DNA of 64,000 nucleotides, taken from positions 1,302,001 to 1,366,000 of the forward strand of contig NZ_CP084296.1 in the NCBI RefSeq assembly GCF_020271745.1, in the 5' to 3' direction. A program made the translations under genes and the position numbers. Positions 43,473-53,535 of this stretch are shown one piece after another. This stretch comes from Providencia alcalifaciens. GTDB lineage: Bacteria > Pseudomonadota > Gammaproteobacteria > Enterobacterales > Enterobacteriaceae. Numbering within the stretch: position 1 is the stretch's first letter; each line of letters opens with the position of its first letter. The notes under the pieces were generated by a model. That model was not told the DNA's origin, did not search any database, and was given only the letters and a program-made list of their open reading frames with translations.

Positions 43473-44012
43473 ATGGGACGTCAACGAACAATCGATCGCG
43501 AGAAAGTGCTAGAAGCAGCAGAAGAGATTGTCATTAATCAAGGTGCCACCGCACTGACGATTGATGCAGTCGCCAAATCAATGGGGATTTCTAAAGGGGG
43601 AGTCCAATACTGCTTTGGTAATAAAGAGGCCTTAATTGATGCCATGTTCGAGCGCTGGAGCCACTCTTACGATGAGATTTTCAGTAAAGCAATCGCCCAA
43701 GATAACAGTCCTGAAGGTCGAGTGATTGCCCACATAAAAGCCACCGCGGATCACGATAAAACCAGTATCGCCAAAGGTGCCGCATTAATGGCTTCTCTGC
43801 TTCAAACACCCGAATATTTAGAAAGCACCCGTAAATGGTATCGAGAACGCATTGCTAATTTAGATTTATCAACAGAAAGCGGCAAACGCGCTAGATTGCT
43901 ATTTTTAGCCACTGAAGGCACTTTTATTTTGCGCCATTTTGGTTTGATGGATATTGATGACGCAGAATGGCAGTCAATATTCAGCGATATTGAAAACACC
44001 TTTAAATTTTAG
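43473..44012 (+). CDS. smvR: TetR-family repressor SmvR
   Basis: The 179-residue regulator has a TetR helix-turn-helix near its N-terminus (ALTIDAVAKSMGISKGGVQY, then FGNKEALIDAMFERW) and a ligand-binding helical C-terminal domain. Divergence from smvA and palindromes in the spacer identify it as the pump repressor. The start ATG is preceded by AAGAGG. Confidence 0.85.
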   Translation: MGRQRTIDREKVLEAAEEIVINQGATALTIDAVAKSMGISKGGVQYCFGNKEALIDAMFERWSHSYDEIFSKAIAQDNSPEGRVIAHIKATADHDKTSIAKGAALMASLLQTPEYLESTRKWYRERIANLDLSTESGKRARLLFLATEGTFILRHFGLMDIDDAEWQSIFSDIENTFKF

Positions 44013-44081
44013 GTGAAAATCCATTTTTGATATCTCTAACACTCTCTTTTTTATATTTTTATCTAAAAAGGAGAGTATTCA

Positions 44082-44951
44082 ATGAATAAAATAAGTAATG
44101 GGTGCACAGGTAAAATATCTCAACCACATATTGAACAAAACCAATCCGCGTTGGCGAAACCTAAAAATAAAAAAAACGTGTTTATTGAGAGAATAAACAG
44201 GTTATTTAATACCAAGTTGTTTAATGCATTGTTAAAGCACCCCAAAAAAACAAAAAATACCGAAATCATTCCTTCCCATCAAGGTTTCGTAAAACTGGCA
44301 ATCCCTGAAGTTGTCCCTTTAAAGACACTCAAAAATACGAATTTAGCACCAAACAATGTACATATTGAGCCTATAATTGCAAAAACGATACCAAGTGAAA
44401 TAGACCAATTCACAGAAAAATTACATCACCTCAATATCATCTTTAAAAATGATGCGTTCGGCGCAGATCATCGACCTACATTTTTAGTCAAAAACTACTC
44501 TGCAAATCGCACAGTCACCCTCAACAGACATAATTATCTTGGTAAGGGAGAATATGGAATCGCCTATCGCATGGGTAACTTTGTGATTAAAATTCCTCAT
44601 CGCGATTTAATATTTAAATACAATAAATATGCAGAGTACGGTCGCTGCGCTAGAGTATTAAATGAAATAAATCAAGATGTTAATTTTTCTCGCTCGACTA
44701 CGCTAGCAAACGGCAATGTTGTTTTAGTGACTAAATTTATTGATGGGAAATCGATAAAAGGTAAGGAGGCTTTTGATTTTGTTAAATCAAGAGGACGAAT
44801 GATTATGGATTATGGTTCTGATGGAAATGTAAAAAAAGACAATAAAAATAACACCTATTTAATCGACGCTGATTTTGCTGCACAGCCTAAACAACTAAAT
44901 CGCACCCTGTCTATAGGCACCACTGAAATCTATAAGCGTTATAGAAAATAG
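44082..44951 (+). CDS. Kinase-fold protein, possible secreted effector (HopBF1/OspG-like)
   Basis: The 289-residue basic protein has a disordered-looking N-terminal 110 residues rich in Lys, Asn and Pro, then a compact kinase-like domain. Visible elements are a glycine loop LGKGEYGIAY (153-162), the VAIK-type lysine in VIKIP (Lys170), a catalytic-loop-like MDYGSDGNV (Asp243, Asn249) and a DFG-equivalent LIDADFA (Asp262/Asp264). Asp243 to Asp262 spacing is near that of canonical kinases. It ends soon after, with no C-lobe extension, as in minimal type III effector kinases. The gene is AT-rich and carries a strong AGGAGA ribosome site. No secretion system is in the window, so an intracellular role cannot be excluded. 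Confidence 0.6.
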   Translation: MNKISNGCTGKISQPHIEQNQSALAKPKNKKNVFIERINRLFNTKLFNALLKHPKKTKNTEIIPSHQGFVKLAIPEVVPLKTLKNTNLAPNNVHIEPIIAKTIPSEIDQFTEKLHHLNIIFKNDAFGADHRPTFLVKNYSANRTVTLNRHNYLGKGEYGIAYRMGNFVIKIPHRDLIFKYNKYAEYGRCARVLNEINQDVNFSRSTTLANGNVVLVTKFIDGKSIKGKEAFDFVKSRGRMIMDYGSDGNVKKDNKNNTYLIDADFAAQPKQLNRTLSIGTTEIYKRYRK

Positions 44952-44973
44952 CGATGCCCGTTAGCTTAGAATT

Positions 44974-45010
44974 AAAAAAACCAACAACGCAATACACGCT
45001 GTTGGTTTTT
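44974..45010. terminator. Bidirectional terminator, kinase-like gene / nitrilase-like gene
   Basis: AAAAACCAACA and TGTTGGTTTTT form a stem with an A-run on one side and a T-run on the other, so it can stop both converging transcripts. Confidence 0.85.
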
Positions 45011-45025
45011 GATTAATCGCGACCG

Positions 45026-46102
45026 TTATTGCTTATCATACACACTCGGTACAAACACATTTCGCTCGATCATTTTCTCGATTTGCTTATTTAAAATAGT
45101 CTCTCGATAGTGTTTATGATTACCTTGTGGCTCGTGCAAGTAGGTATTTTTCGGGTAAATTGGCGTTTCATAAATAAGTTGAGCGCATTCAGTTCGAATA
45201 TCTTTCAGCCAGTTACTCACCGAGGCATTTGCGCGGTGATGGCGCATGGCTTCAATATCAATCACTCCATACACATAGGTTGAGCCGTTAGTATCCTCTT
45301 GTTTACCCACAATTTTACCTTTGTAGTCCACAATCAGTGAGCGACCACCGCCACAGTCAATTGGCGCTTGTGTGGTTGGGAACATATACATTGAGCCAAT
45401 ATTCGGCGCCACAACATAGAAATTATTTTCCAATGCACGGGCGCGGTTAGAAATCTCAAACAGGTCATTTTCAGTAAATGGCGTCGGTAATGAGGCGCGA
45501 TACACCACTTCTGCCCCATTTAATGCCAGGCCGCGACCGTTTTCGGGGAAGTTTCCTTCCATGGCCATCATTACCCCTAATCGACCAATTTCAGTATCAA
45601 CAACAGGCCAGAAAGATTGTAATGAACGCCCATATTTTTTTATCCACTCATCGTACAGATCATGAGGTGATGCCGAACGTTCACATGGCAGCAAAGAGGA
45701 CATTTTATGGTGCTTCAAGATAATGTTACCTTTGGGATCAATAATAAACCCAACGTTAAACATAATACCCGGCCAATCTGGATCACGGGTTTTTGCCTGA
45801 GCCATAATGTACACATTTTGAGATTTCGCTAACTCCCCCAATCTGTCAGTCTCAGGGCCTGGGATATCAATGGCGCCATCTTTTAAAAATTCAGCAATCG
45901 GTAAATCCAGAGCTTCATCGTTGAAACCTTGCAAAGCTCCCTCAGGGAGAACGAGTAAGCGAACAGGAAGATCCAATGAAGATAGCCACAGCGCACCGTG
46001 AGATAGCTCCTCAAGATGGTCGATATTTTTCATAATATCGCTACGCGTTTTTATTCCCCACGTTGTTGGCACTAAACCCACTACACCATATGGCTTTATC
46101 AT
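45026..46102 (-). CDS. Nitrilase/amidase superfamily protein lacking the catalytic cysteine
   Basis: The 358-residue protein follows the carbon-nitrogen hydrolase fold and most resembles aliphatic amidase-type members. The catalytic Glu54 (LPEGALQG) and Lys133 (HHKMS) are present. At the nucleophile position the family reads CYD/CDDGN-FPE, but here it is MAMEGNFPE, with Ala180 where cysteine should be. The codon is GCC, a full substitution and not a reading error of one base from TGC/TGT. The rest of the active-site neighbourhood (LALNGAEVVYRAS, NRARALENNFYVV) is conserved. It is divergent from an AAHS-type transporter across an AT-rich spacer, suggesting a linked substrate. Enzyme activity is doubtful. 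Confidence 0.8.
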   Translation of the reverse strand: MIKPYGVVGLVPTTWGIKTRSDIMKNIDHLEELSHGALWLSSLDLPVRLLVLPEGALQGFNDEALDLPIAEFLKDGAIDIPGPETDRLGELAKSQNVYIMAQAKTRDPDWPGIMFNVGFIIDPKGNIILKHHKMSSLLPCERSASPHDLYDEWIKKYGRSLQSFWPVVDTEIGRLGVMMAMEGNFPENGRGLALNGAEVVYRASLPTPFTENDLFEISNRARALENNFYVVAPNIGSMYMFPTTQAPIDCGGGRSLIVDYKGKIVGKQEDTNGSTYVYGVIDIEAMRHHRANASVSNWLKDIRTECAQLIYETPIYPKNTYLHEPQGNHKHYRETILNKQIEKMIERNVFVPSVYDKQ

Positions 46103-46659
46103 AATAATTCTCCGATTTTATTTTCGATTTACCTGCATTTGGTATTGTTCAAAAATCAAACTCATCGAATATTATTCATATGTTAAATTTATGTCAAATA
46201 AATATTAATTTGCACTTTTTGGATATTTAAACTTAATCTTCTTAATATTTAACACTAATATTTAAAATAAAATAAAAAGCCATAAACATATTAACAATCT
46301 AGCGAAAATCTTATTATTTATAAATATAACATCACGTTACTTTATTTAAAACACCATAAAAATCATTGATATATAATTTTAATGATATTTTTAATTTCCA
46401 CTTGAAATTAATATAGGAAAACATTTTCATTCTTAAAATGGAAAACAAAAATAGCGTGTAATATTAAGTTTTATTAAAATTTAATAAAAAACAAAAACTG
46501 CAATAAATATCCTATTTCTGCATTTATTGTACATTTAATTAACATTTCTATTGTGATTTAACTTAAAAAAGTAAAGTGTAATGTCGGCTTTTCAGATTTA
46601 AAAATATACGTACTTGCCATTAAAAAAATATCGGTCGAATAACGATTAGAGAGTGATTT
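46103..46659. promoter_or_regulatory. Very AT-rich divergent spacer
   Basis: This 557-base region between the nitrilase-like gene and the MFS gene has long A/T runs and no open frame of note. Several short TTAAT/ATTAA motifs recur without clear periodicity. It likely holds both promoters and looks like an H-NS target. No specific operator was identified. Confidence 0.5.
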
Positions 46660-47952
46660 ATGACAATACAAACATCTGAAATTACATCTGTCTCCTCAAA
46701 ACGCACGACCTTCAAAGTCATGCTGGTTTGCTGGCTAAGCATTTTATTTGAAGGTTATGACGTGGGGGTGATGGGTGCGGTTTTACCCACACTCTCTGAA
46801 TATAAAGAGTGGAATTTAACTCCTATTGAATTAGGCGCCTTGAGCAGTTACACCCTCGTGGGAATGTTCTTTGGTGCGTTTATTATCGGAACGTTAAGCG
46901 AGTTATATGGTCGACGACGCATGCTATTAATCTGTGTTACGCTATTTTCGTCCACTATGTTAGCCACCGCTTTAGCGCCAACACCTTGGTTTTTTGGATT
47001 AATGCGTTTTATCGGTGGAATCGGACTTGGCGGAGTGATCCCCGTAGCCGCGGCTCTCACGATTGAATATTCACCAACCGAAAAACGGTCGTTTAACTAT
47101 GCCATTATGTACTCAGGCTACTCTCTGGGTATCTTATGTGCCGCGTTAGTGGCGATTGCTATTCTTAGCCAATTTGGTTGGCGTGGCGTAATGATAATCG
47201 GGTCATTACCTTTATTATTAATTTGGCCAATGTCCCGCCTATTGCCTGAGTCTATTGAATATCTCAATAACCGAGGGCAACACGAAAAAGCGAGAAAACT
47301 GGCAGAGAAACTTGAAGTCACCTATTACGAACCCGTGAAGCAAGAAAAGCAGTCTTCCCGTAGCTTAAAAGAAGTTGTCGCAATTATCTTTTCCAAAGAT
47401 TACCTGCGAGCAACCTGCTGTTTTTGGGTCGCACTGTTCTGTGGTGGCTTCATCGTTTATGGCTTAAATACGTGGCTGCCATCCATTATGCGTAAAGAAG
47501 GTTATGATCTCGGCTCCAGCTTAACCTTCTTAGTGGTGTTCAGTTTATCTTCTGCGCTAGGTGGGTTATTCCTCGGGAAAGTCGCCGATAAATGTGGCGC
47601 TCGTGGTACAGTTGCATTCTTCTTTATGCTCGGTGCAATGGGTATCGGATTGATGGTCTTCAAGCAAAATATCTATATGAATTATTTGCTTGTTGGTCTC
47701 GCAGGGATTGGCTGTATTTCTGCGCCATTAATTTTGACGGGTTATGTCGCCCATTTCTACCCATCCAGTGTGCGGGCTTCTGCAACAGGTTGGACAATGA
47801 GTATTTCCCGTGTAGGTGCCATGTCCGGCCCTATGTTTGGGGCTTATATTGCCAGCCTTGGAGTCGCCAGCAGTTGGAACTTTGCCGCATTCTCTGCGGT
47901 GACGGTAATAGGCGGTATTGCCGTAATGCTACTGCCAAGTAAACGCTTATAA
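46660..47952 (+). CDS. MFS transporter, aromatic acid:proton symporter (AAHS) type
   Basis: The 430-residue protein has about 12 helices. The first-helix motif EGYDVGVMGAVLP matches the D-G-x-D-type substrate motif of the AAHS family (BenK, PcaK), and the loop ELYGRRRMLL matches MFS motif A. A long central cytoplasmic loop (about 200-245) is present. The substrate cannot be read from sequence; divergent pairing with the nitrilase-like gene suggests an organic acid or amide. The ATG has GAGAG upstream. Confidence 0.8.
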   Translation: MTIQTSEITSVSSKRTTFKVMLVCWLSILFEGYDVGVMGAVLPTLSEYKEWNLTPIELGALSSYTLVGMFFGAFIIGTLSELYGRRRMLLICVTLFSSTMLATALAPTPWFFGLMRFIGGIGLGGVIPVAAALTIEYSPTEKRSFNYAIMYSGYSLGILCAALVAIAILSQFGWRGVMIIGSLPLLLIWPMSRLLPESIEYLNNRGQHEKARKLAEKLEVTYYEPVKQEKQSSRSLKEVVAIIFSKDYLRATCCFWVALFCGGFIVYGLNTWLPSIMRKEGYDLGSSLTFLVVFSLSSALGGLFLGKVADKCGARGTVAFFFMLGAMGIGLMVFKQNIYMNYLLVGLAGIGCISAPLILTGYVAHFYPSSVRASATGWTMSISRVGAMSGPMFGAYIASLGVASSWNFAAFSAVTVIGGIAVMLLPSKRL

Positions 47953-47953
47953 A

Positions 47954-47993
47954 CAAAAAAATAAGTCCCTTCAGTAAGTTCGAGGGGACTTTT
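47954..47993. terminator. Bidirectional terminator, MFS gene / ulaD
   Basis: AAGTCCC/GGGACTT arms with an A-run before and TTTT after lie between the converging MFS and ulaD genes. Confidence 0.75.
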
Positions 47994-48004
47994 ATCAATA
48001 CCAA

Positions 48005-48649
48005 TTACCAGAAACGAGCAATTTGTTCACGCAGTGCTTCTGCGGTGGCTTTTCCTTTTTCCCCGACCAATGCACGCCCAGCGATAAAGGCTTTAGCTTT
48101 GATGCCTTCGAAAAGGTGAATATCTTCTGGCACAATCCCGCCAGTTATCGACAACTCGAGTCCTAAATCAGAAAGTTGGCGCATTTTTGTGAGATCTTCA
48201 GGCCCCCAACCCACTCCAGCTAACTCAGCATCACGAGAACGGTGGTAAATCGCCTGTTTGATCCCTAAATCCACCCAGCGCTGTGCATCATCTAATGTCC
48301 AGTTACCATACAGTTCAATTTGGATTTCACGCCCAAATTCATCCGCCACTTTTTTACAGGCGGTGATAGTGGCAATATGCGCCGCTGCTGAAACCGTGAT
48401 CCAATCAGCGCCTGCTTCAAACGCCATTTTCGATAAAATCGCACCGCCGTCCGTGGTTTTCATGTCGCAAACAATAATGTGTGATGGATGATTCTTACGT
48501 AGCGTTGACACCGCGTTCATACCTTCCGCAAAAGCCAAAATAGTGCCAATTTCAATCACATCAACAAAAGACTCCACATTGTCAGCAACTGCCAGCGCAT
48601 CTTTCAGATTTGTTTGGTCTAATGCAATTTGAATTAAAGGTTTAGTCAT
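48005..48649 (-). CDS. ulaD: 3-keto-L-gulonate-6-phosphate decarboxylase
   Basis: UlaD decarboxylates 3-keto-L-gulonate 6-phosphate to L-xylulose 5-phosphate in ascorbate fermentation. The 214 residues keep the active-site set of the family at the same numbers as E. coli: Asp11, Glu33 (VIEIGT), Asp62 and Lys64 (CDMKTTD), Asp67, and His136/Arg139 in YHRSRDA. It is the last gene of the leftward ulaAB-ulaC-ulaD run. Confidence 0.92.
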   Translation of the reverse strand: MTKPLIQIALDQTNLKDALAVADNVESFVDVIEIGTILAFAEGMNAVSTLRKNHPSHIIVCDMKTTDGGAILSKMAFEAGADWITVSAAAHIATITACKKVADEFGREIQIELYGNWTLDDAQRWVDLGIKQAIYHRSRDAELAGVGWGPEDLTKMRQLSDLGLELSITGGIVPEDIHLFEGIKAKAFIAGRALVGEKGKATAEALREQIARFW

Positions 48650-48700
48650 TTGATTATCCTAGTGTTTTAGATTAAATCGGGTATCTTGCAGATGGCAGCA

Positions 48701-49168
48701 TTAAGCTAATGCAGCATCAATCACCTGATAGACCTCACTTGCACTGGTGCAGCGGCGAATTTTATCGAGATCAATCCCCGTTTCGCTCTCTTCATCATCC
48801 AGTACTTGAGTGACTTCCATCAAGCCTTCCATATGTTCATCAGAAGAACTTCCCGCAAGCGTAATGAGAACATCCACAGGCTCACTTTCCCCATCAAATA
48901 CAATCGGCTCTTTTAATGTCACCAAGGCAAATGCGGTTTTTAAAACGCCATTTTCTGGGCGGGCATGAGGTAAGGCTAAATTAGGTGCAATACAGATATA
49001 AGGACCTAACTCTTTGACACTACTAATAATCGCTTCATGGTAATCTGGCAAAATCGCCCCCGATGCGATGAGCATATCGGTGCCAATCTTAATCGCGTCC
49101 TGCCAATTATCCGCTGAGGCATGTAATTTAATGGAGTTGTTATCCATTAGAGATTGTTTGAAACCCAT
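48701..49168 (-). CDS. ulaC: Ascorbate PTS enzyme IIA component
   Basis: UlaC is the phosphocarrier that receives phosphate from HPr and passes it to the EIIB domain. The 155-residue protein has the EIIA(fructose/mannitol-like) active-site histidine in LALPHARPENGV. It lies between the fused ulaA-ulaB gene and ulaD. The ATG is preceded by AGGAGAG. Confidence 0.9.
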   Translation of the reverse strand: MGFKQSLMDNNSIKLHASADNWQDAIKIGTDMLIASGAILPDYHEAIISSVKELGPYICIAPNLALPHARPENGVLKTAFALVTLKEPIVFDGESEPVDVLITLAGSSSDEHMEGLMEVTQVLDDEESETGIDLDKIRRCTSASEVYQVIDAALA

Positions 49169-49234
49169 GACATTGCTCTCCTATAGCCATGGACATTCAT
49201 CACTGAATCCCCATGACAAATTTAGTTATTGGAT

Positions 49235-51007
49235 TTATTTCGACTCAATAAAGTTATTATGAATAATCGCCAGTAATTCATCGCCGAATGAGTTGGGATT
49301 CAACATATTCTGCACACCCAGAATGAATTTACCTTCCCCTGCATCCATTTCAGAAGAGAGATGCTTGGAAGAGACGATGATATCTGTATTCGCCAGTTTG
49401 GATTTGTAATCAGAGACCGCACAGGAATCCATCACATGAGGAATTCCTTTGCCTTCAAGGTACTTGGCAATTTTCATTTTCATCATCATTGATGAACCTT
49501 GTCCATTACCACACACTGCAAGAATACTGACGGGTCTAGCGCCTGTTGAAATAGTCAGTTCTGTTGGTTCACCCAGCGCATTTTCAACACTCAGCTCCAC
49601 TTGTGGCTCTGCTGCCGCAGCGGCTTGTGCATCTTCTTCTGCACGCAATTTTTTTGACGCAAAGTACATGTAAACAAACGACAGTCCAATCAAAACAAAG
49701 AAGAAATATTTGGAGAAGGAAAGCCCCTGCATCACTGGAGGGAAAACTAACGCCCAGTCTGCCATCCCCATCCAGCCGCTAAAATCCGTTCCTTGCTGGC
49801 TAAATAATGAGATCGCCCATGCAGAACCAACAACTTCAATAATCCCCATAACGAAACAGATTTTCATGACCGCTTTCCAACCACCGAAATGGTTAGCAAA
49901 TACCCCAATTGTCGCGTTGGAGAAGAACATCGGAATAAAGCCGGGAATAATCATGATCGGAGAGCTTAATCCAAGCATCACTAATACTGCCGTAAACTGC
50001 CCTAACGCACCCCACATAAAGCCGAATACCATGGCATTGGGAGAGAAAGCGTAAATTGCCGCACAGTCAATGGCGAGTACCGCGTTAGGAATAACGCGCT
50101 CGGAAATCCCCTTAAACGCTTCAGAAAGTTCGGCAACAAACATCCGCACTCCGGTAACAATAATCTGAATGGCGACCGCGAATTTCAAACCTGTTTCGAG
50201 AATATAGATGCTCCAATGGGTTTTCCCTGCCATTTCTTGCAAGTTAGTTAACCCAAAGGAAAGGAGAATGATGCCGAAGAAAACGGTCATCACAATGGCA
50301 GTGGCTGCGATGCTATCATGGAAAATATGCAGCCATTTTGGTAGCTTAAGATTATCAACACTATCGTTTTTATCGCCGAGTTTATGGGCTATTTTAGTGG
50401 CAACCCAGGATGCGACTTGCTGCTGGTGACCGATTGAAAATCCAGCTCCCCCCGTGACAGATTCCGTTGGCTTAAACATAATATTGGATGAAATTCCCCA
50501 ATACAGCGCCATGAGAACGGCTGAGTAAATAATGGTTTCCCACATGCTGGTGCCTAGCACAAAATAGAATACCGCAATCAACCCAGCTTGCTGGAACATG
50601 ATATGCCCCGTCAGCATAATGGTACGAATCCCCGTGATACGGCGGAAAAGTACCAAAAGAATATTTATTGCTAATGCAATCAAAACCGTATACCCAACCC
50701 ATGAATAATTATCCCCCATGGTTTCCATGGTGGCCATCATTGAGGTATAAGGGTCGATAACTGAACCGGTAAGGTGATGATATTCTGACATTTTTGCAAT
50801 GACAGGTTTAAAGCTGGAGACTAATGTATCGGCGCCCACTTGCACTAACATAAAGCCGACGATAGTTTTTATGGTTCCTTTCAAGATGGTTGTACCATCT
50901 CGCTTTAAAAGCCAGTAGCCAATTAATGTCACTAATCCCAGTAATAATGGGGCTTTGGTCATTACTTGGCTGTAAAAAATATAGAATGAGTCATACAGAA
51001 AATCCAT
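49235..51007 (-). CDS. ulaA: Ascorbate PTS permease, EIIC-EIIB fusion (UlaA-UlaB)
   Basis: The 590-residue protein joins an EIIC permease domain (about 1-460, around 11 hydrophobic helices, with [15 protein letters not shown] and [14 protein letters not shown]-type conserved segments) to a C-terminal EIIB domain (about 490-590). A flexible Ala/Glu-rich linker ([16 protein letters not shown]) separates them. The phosphorylated cysteine is Cys499 in [10 protein letters not shown]. coli has UlaA (465) and UlaB (101) as separate proteins. The fused gene is first in the leftward ula operon and imports ascorbate as ascorbate 6-phosphate. Confidence 0.92.
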   Translation of the reverse strand: MDFLYDSFYIFYSQVMTKAPLLLGLVTLIGYWLLKRDGTTILKGTIKTIVGFMLVQVGADTLVSSFKPVIAKMSEYHHLTGSVIDPYTSMMATMETMGDNYSWVGYTVLIALAINILLVLFRRITGIRTIMLTGHIMFQQAGLIAVFYFVLGTSMWETIIYSAVLMALYWGISSNIMFKPTESVTGGAGFSIGHQQQVASWVATKIAHKLGDKNDSVDNLKLPKWLHIFHDSIAATAIVMTVFFGIILLSFGLTNLQEMAGKTHWSIYILETGLKFAVAIQIIVTGVRMFVAELSEAFKGISERVIPNAVLAIDCAAIYAFSPNAMVFGFMWGALGQFTAVLVMLGLSSPIMIIPGFIPMFFSNATIGVFANHFGGWKAVMKICFVMGIIEVVGSAWAISLFSQQGTDFSGWMGMADWALVFPPVMQGLSFSKYFFFVLIGLSFVYMYFASKKLRAEEDAQAAAAAEPQVELSVENALGEPTELTISTGARPVSILAVCGNGQGSSMMMKMKIAKYLEGKGIPHVMDSCAVSDYKSKLANTDIIVSSKHLSSEMDAGEGKFILGVQNMLNPNSFGDELLAIIHNNFIESK

Positions 51008-51434
51008 ATTTTTACCCCTAAATCAAATTTAGTGTGAATTATTATCTTATTTAAAATTACATTGCCCTGATCACAGACAAGCATTCTCACGCTATAATCA
51101 AACAGTTCATTGATTCAATCACTCAAATACATTTTGCAATCATAATCAATCACAATTTGCTCGTTTATGATTATTTTAAGTGATACTTTTTGACCAGAAA
51201 AAAACCTTACATTTGTTGACCCGATCACAACAAATATATTAAAAGTAAGTATTTACAGTTAGTTAATGGATTAAATTGGCATGAGTAATTTTTGAATTTA
51301 GTGAGTTGACAATTTTCATCATGATCATATAGAATCAAATCCAATCATTTTGAATCAAAAATTGTCCAACTACTGTGACTATAATAATCATCACTAAAGA
51401 CGAAAAATGATTATACAGAAATAAGGCGCTACAC
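51008..51434. promoter_or_regulatory. ula divergent control region
   Basis: This 427-base spacer separates the leftward ula PTS operon from rightward ulaR-ulaG. A perfect 8-base inverted repeat ATTTGTTG/CAACAAAT with a 9-base spacer is at 51211-51235. A direct repeat GAATCAAA occurs twice, 20 bases apart (51332 and 51352), two helical turns, which fits a DeoR-type repressor such as UlaR. Many AATCA/TGATT elements recur. No CRP site with both good halves was found. Confidence 0.5.
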
Positions 51435-52190
51435 ATGAATGAGACACAAAGACATCATGAAATTTTGTCTTTATTGAAAGAAAATCAAATAATTAACGTA
51501 TCTTTTATCACAAAACATTTTAATATCTCACCCGCAACTGCTCGTCGAGATATCGCCAAGCTGGATGAGCAAGGCAAACTAAAAAAAATACGTAATGGTG
51601 CAGAGCGCATTGAAGAAAAAAGACTCAGATGGTCACCGCTGAATATTAACAGCACCGATCATTATGAAGAAAAGTCACAAATAGCCATGAAAGCAGCAGA
51701 ACTTTGCCAACCGGGAGATAGCGCCGTTATCAACTGTGGATCCACCGCATTTTTGCTAGGACAGCAATTGTGTGGAAAAGGAGTTCAGATAGTAACGAAC
51801 TATTTCCCTCTCGCCAGCTACTTGATTGAAGAAGAACATGAAGATGTGGTTCTGATTGGCGGACAATATAACCGAACACAAGGTATTTTTCTCAACCCTG
51901 CATTAAGCACATTGATGGGATATGCTGGTAACTGGATGTTTACTTCAGGGAAAGGTTTAACCGAAACAGGGCTGTACAAAACAGATATGCTGACTGCGGT
52001 CGCGGAGCAACAGATGCTAGATCGTATTGATAAATTAGTTGTCGTTGTAGATAGCTCAAAAGTCGGAAGCCGAACGGGAATGTTATTTTGCCCTGCCGAA
52101 AAAATTGACTATCTCATCACAGGTAAAAACGCCGATCCCAAAATTATCAAAGCCATCGAAGCCCAAGGCACGCAAGTCATCCTTGTATAA
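51435..52190 (+). CDS. ulaR: DeoR-family repressor UlaR
   Basis: UlaR represses the ascorbate genes and is released by ascorbate 6-phosphate. The 251 residues contain a DeoR helix-turn-helix at the N-terminus (FITKHFNISPATARRDIAKL) and a sugar-phosphate sensing domain (VINCGSTAFLLGQQL, VVVVDSSKVG). Length equals E. coli UlaR (251). It is followed 115 bases later by ulaG. Confidence 0.93.
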   Translation: MNETQRHHEILSLLKENQIINVSFITKHFNISPATARRDIAKLDEQGKLKKIRNGAERIEEKRLRWSPLNINSTDHYEEKSQIAMKAAELCQPGDSAVINCGSTAFLLGQQLCGKGVQIVTNYFPLASYLIEEEHEDVVLIGGQYNRTQGIFLNPALSTLMGYAGNWMFTSGKGLTETGLYKTDMLTAVAEQQMLDRIDKLVVVVDSSKVGSRTGMLFCPAEKIDYLITGKNADPKIIKAIEAQGTQVILV

Positions 52191-52266
52191 TTAGATTAAC
52201 TATCTAATTCAACGAATTAACAAATTTATTCTGTATTTCGCCTTATTTTCATTAATAAGGCGCTAA

Positions 52267-53373
<1,107 letters not shown>

Positions 53374-53404
53374 GATTTTTTGCATCATTTTATTGCTCTT
53401 TTTC

Positions 53405-53436
53405 GGCCTGATAATGTTGATTATCAGGTCGTTTTT
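53405..53436 (+). terminator. Intrinsic terminator of ulaG
   Basis: Stem CCTGATAA/TTATCAGG, extended by a G-U and a G-C pair, is followed by GTTTTT. Confidence 0.85.
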
Positions 53437-53473
53437 AATCAAAAAAACGTTCTAAAAATTATTTTCACTTCCC

Positions 53474-53500
53474 TGCATCTAAATTCATTTTCTTGTCGTC
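53474..53500 (+). promoter_or_regulatory. Candidate ECF sigma promoter
   Basis: TGCATC (53474-53479) and CGTC (53497-53500) are 17 bases apart, just upstream of the secreted repeat gene. CGTC is a frequent -10 core for ECF sigma factors. That the sigma gene of the same operon uses it is inference. Confidence 0.35.
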
Positions 53501-53535
53501 TCTCTTATTGATACCCATTCAACAAGGAAATAATA

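Noticed and set aside
51060-51076. CRP site in the ula region (TGATCACA half-site).
   Set aside because: The left half does not match TGTGA; only a half-site is present.
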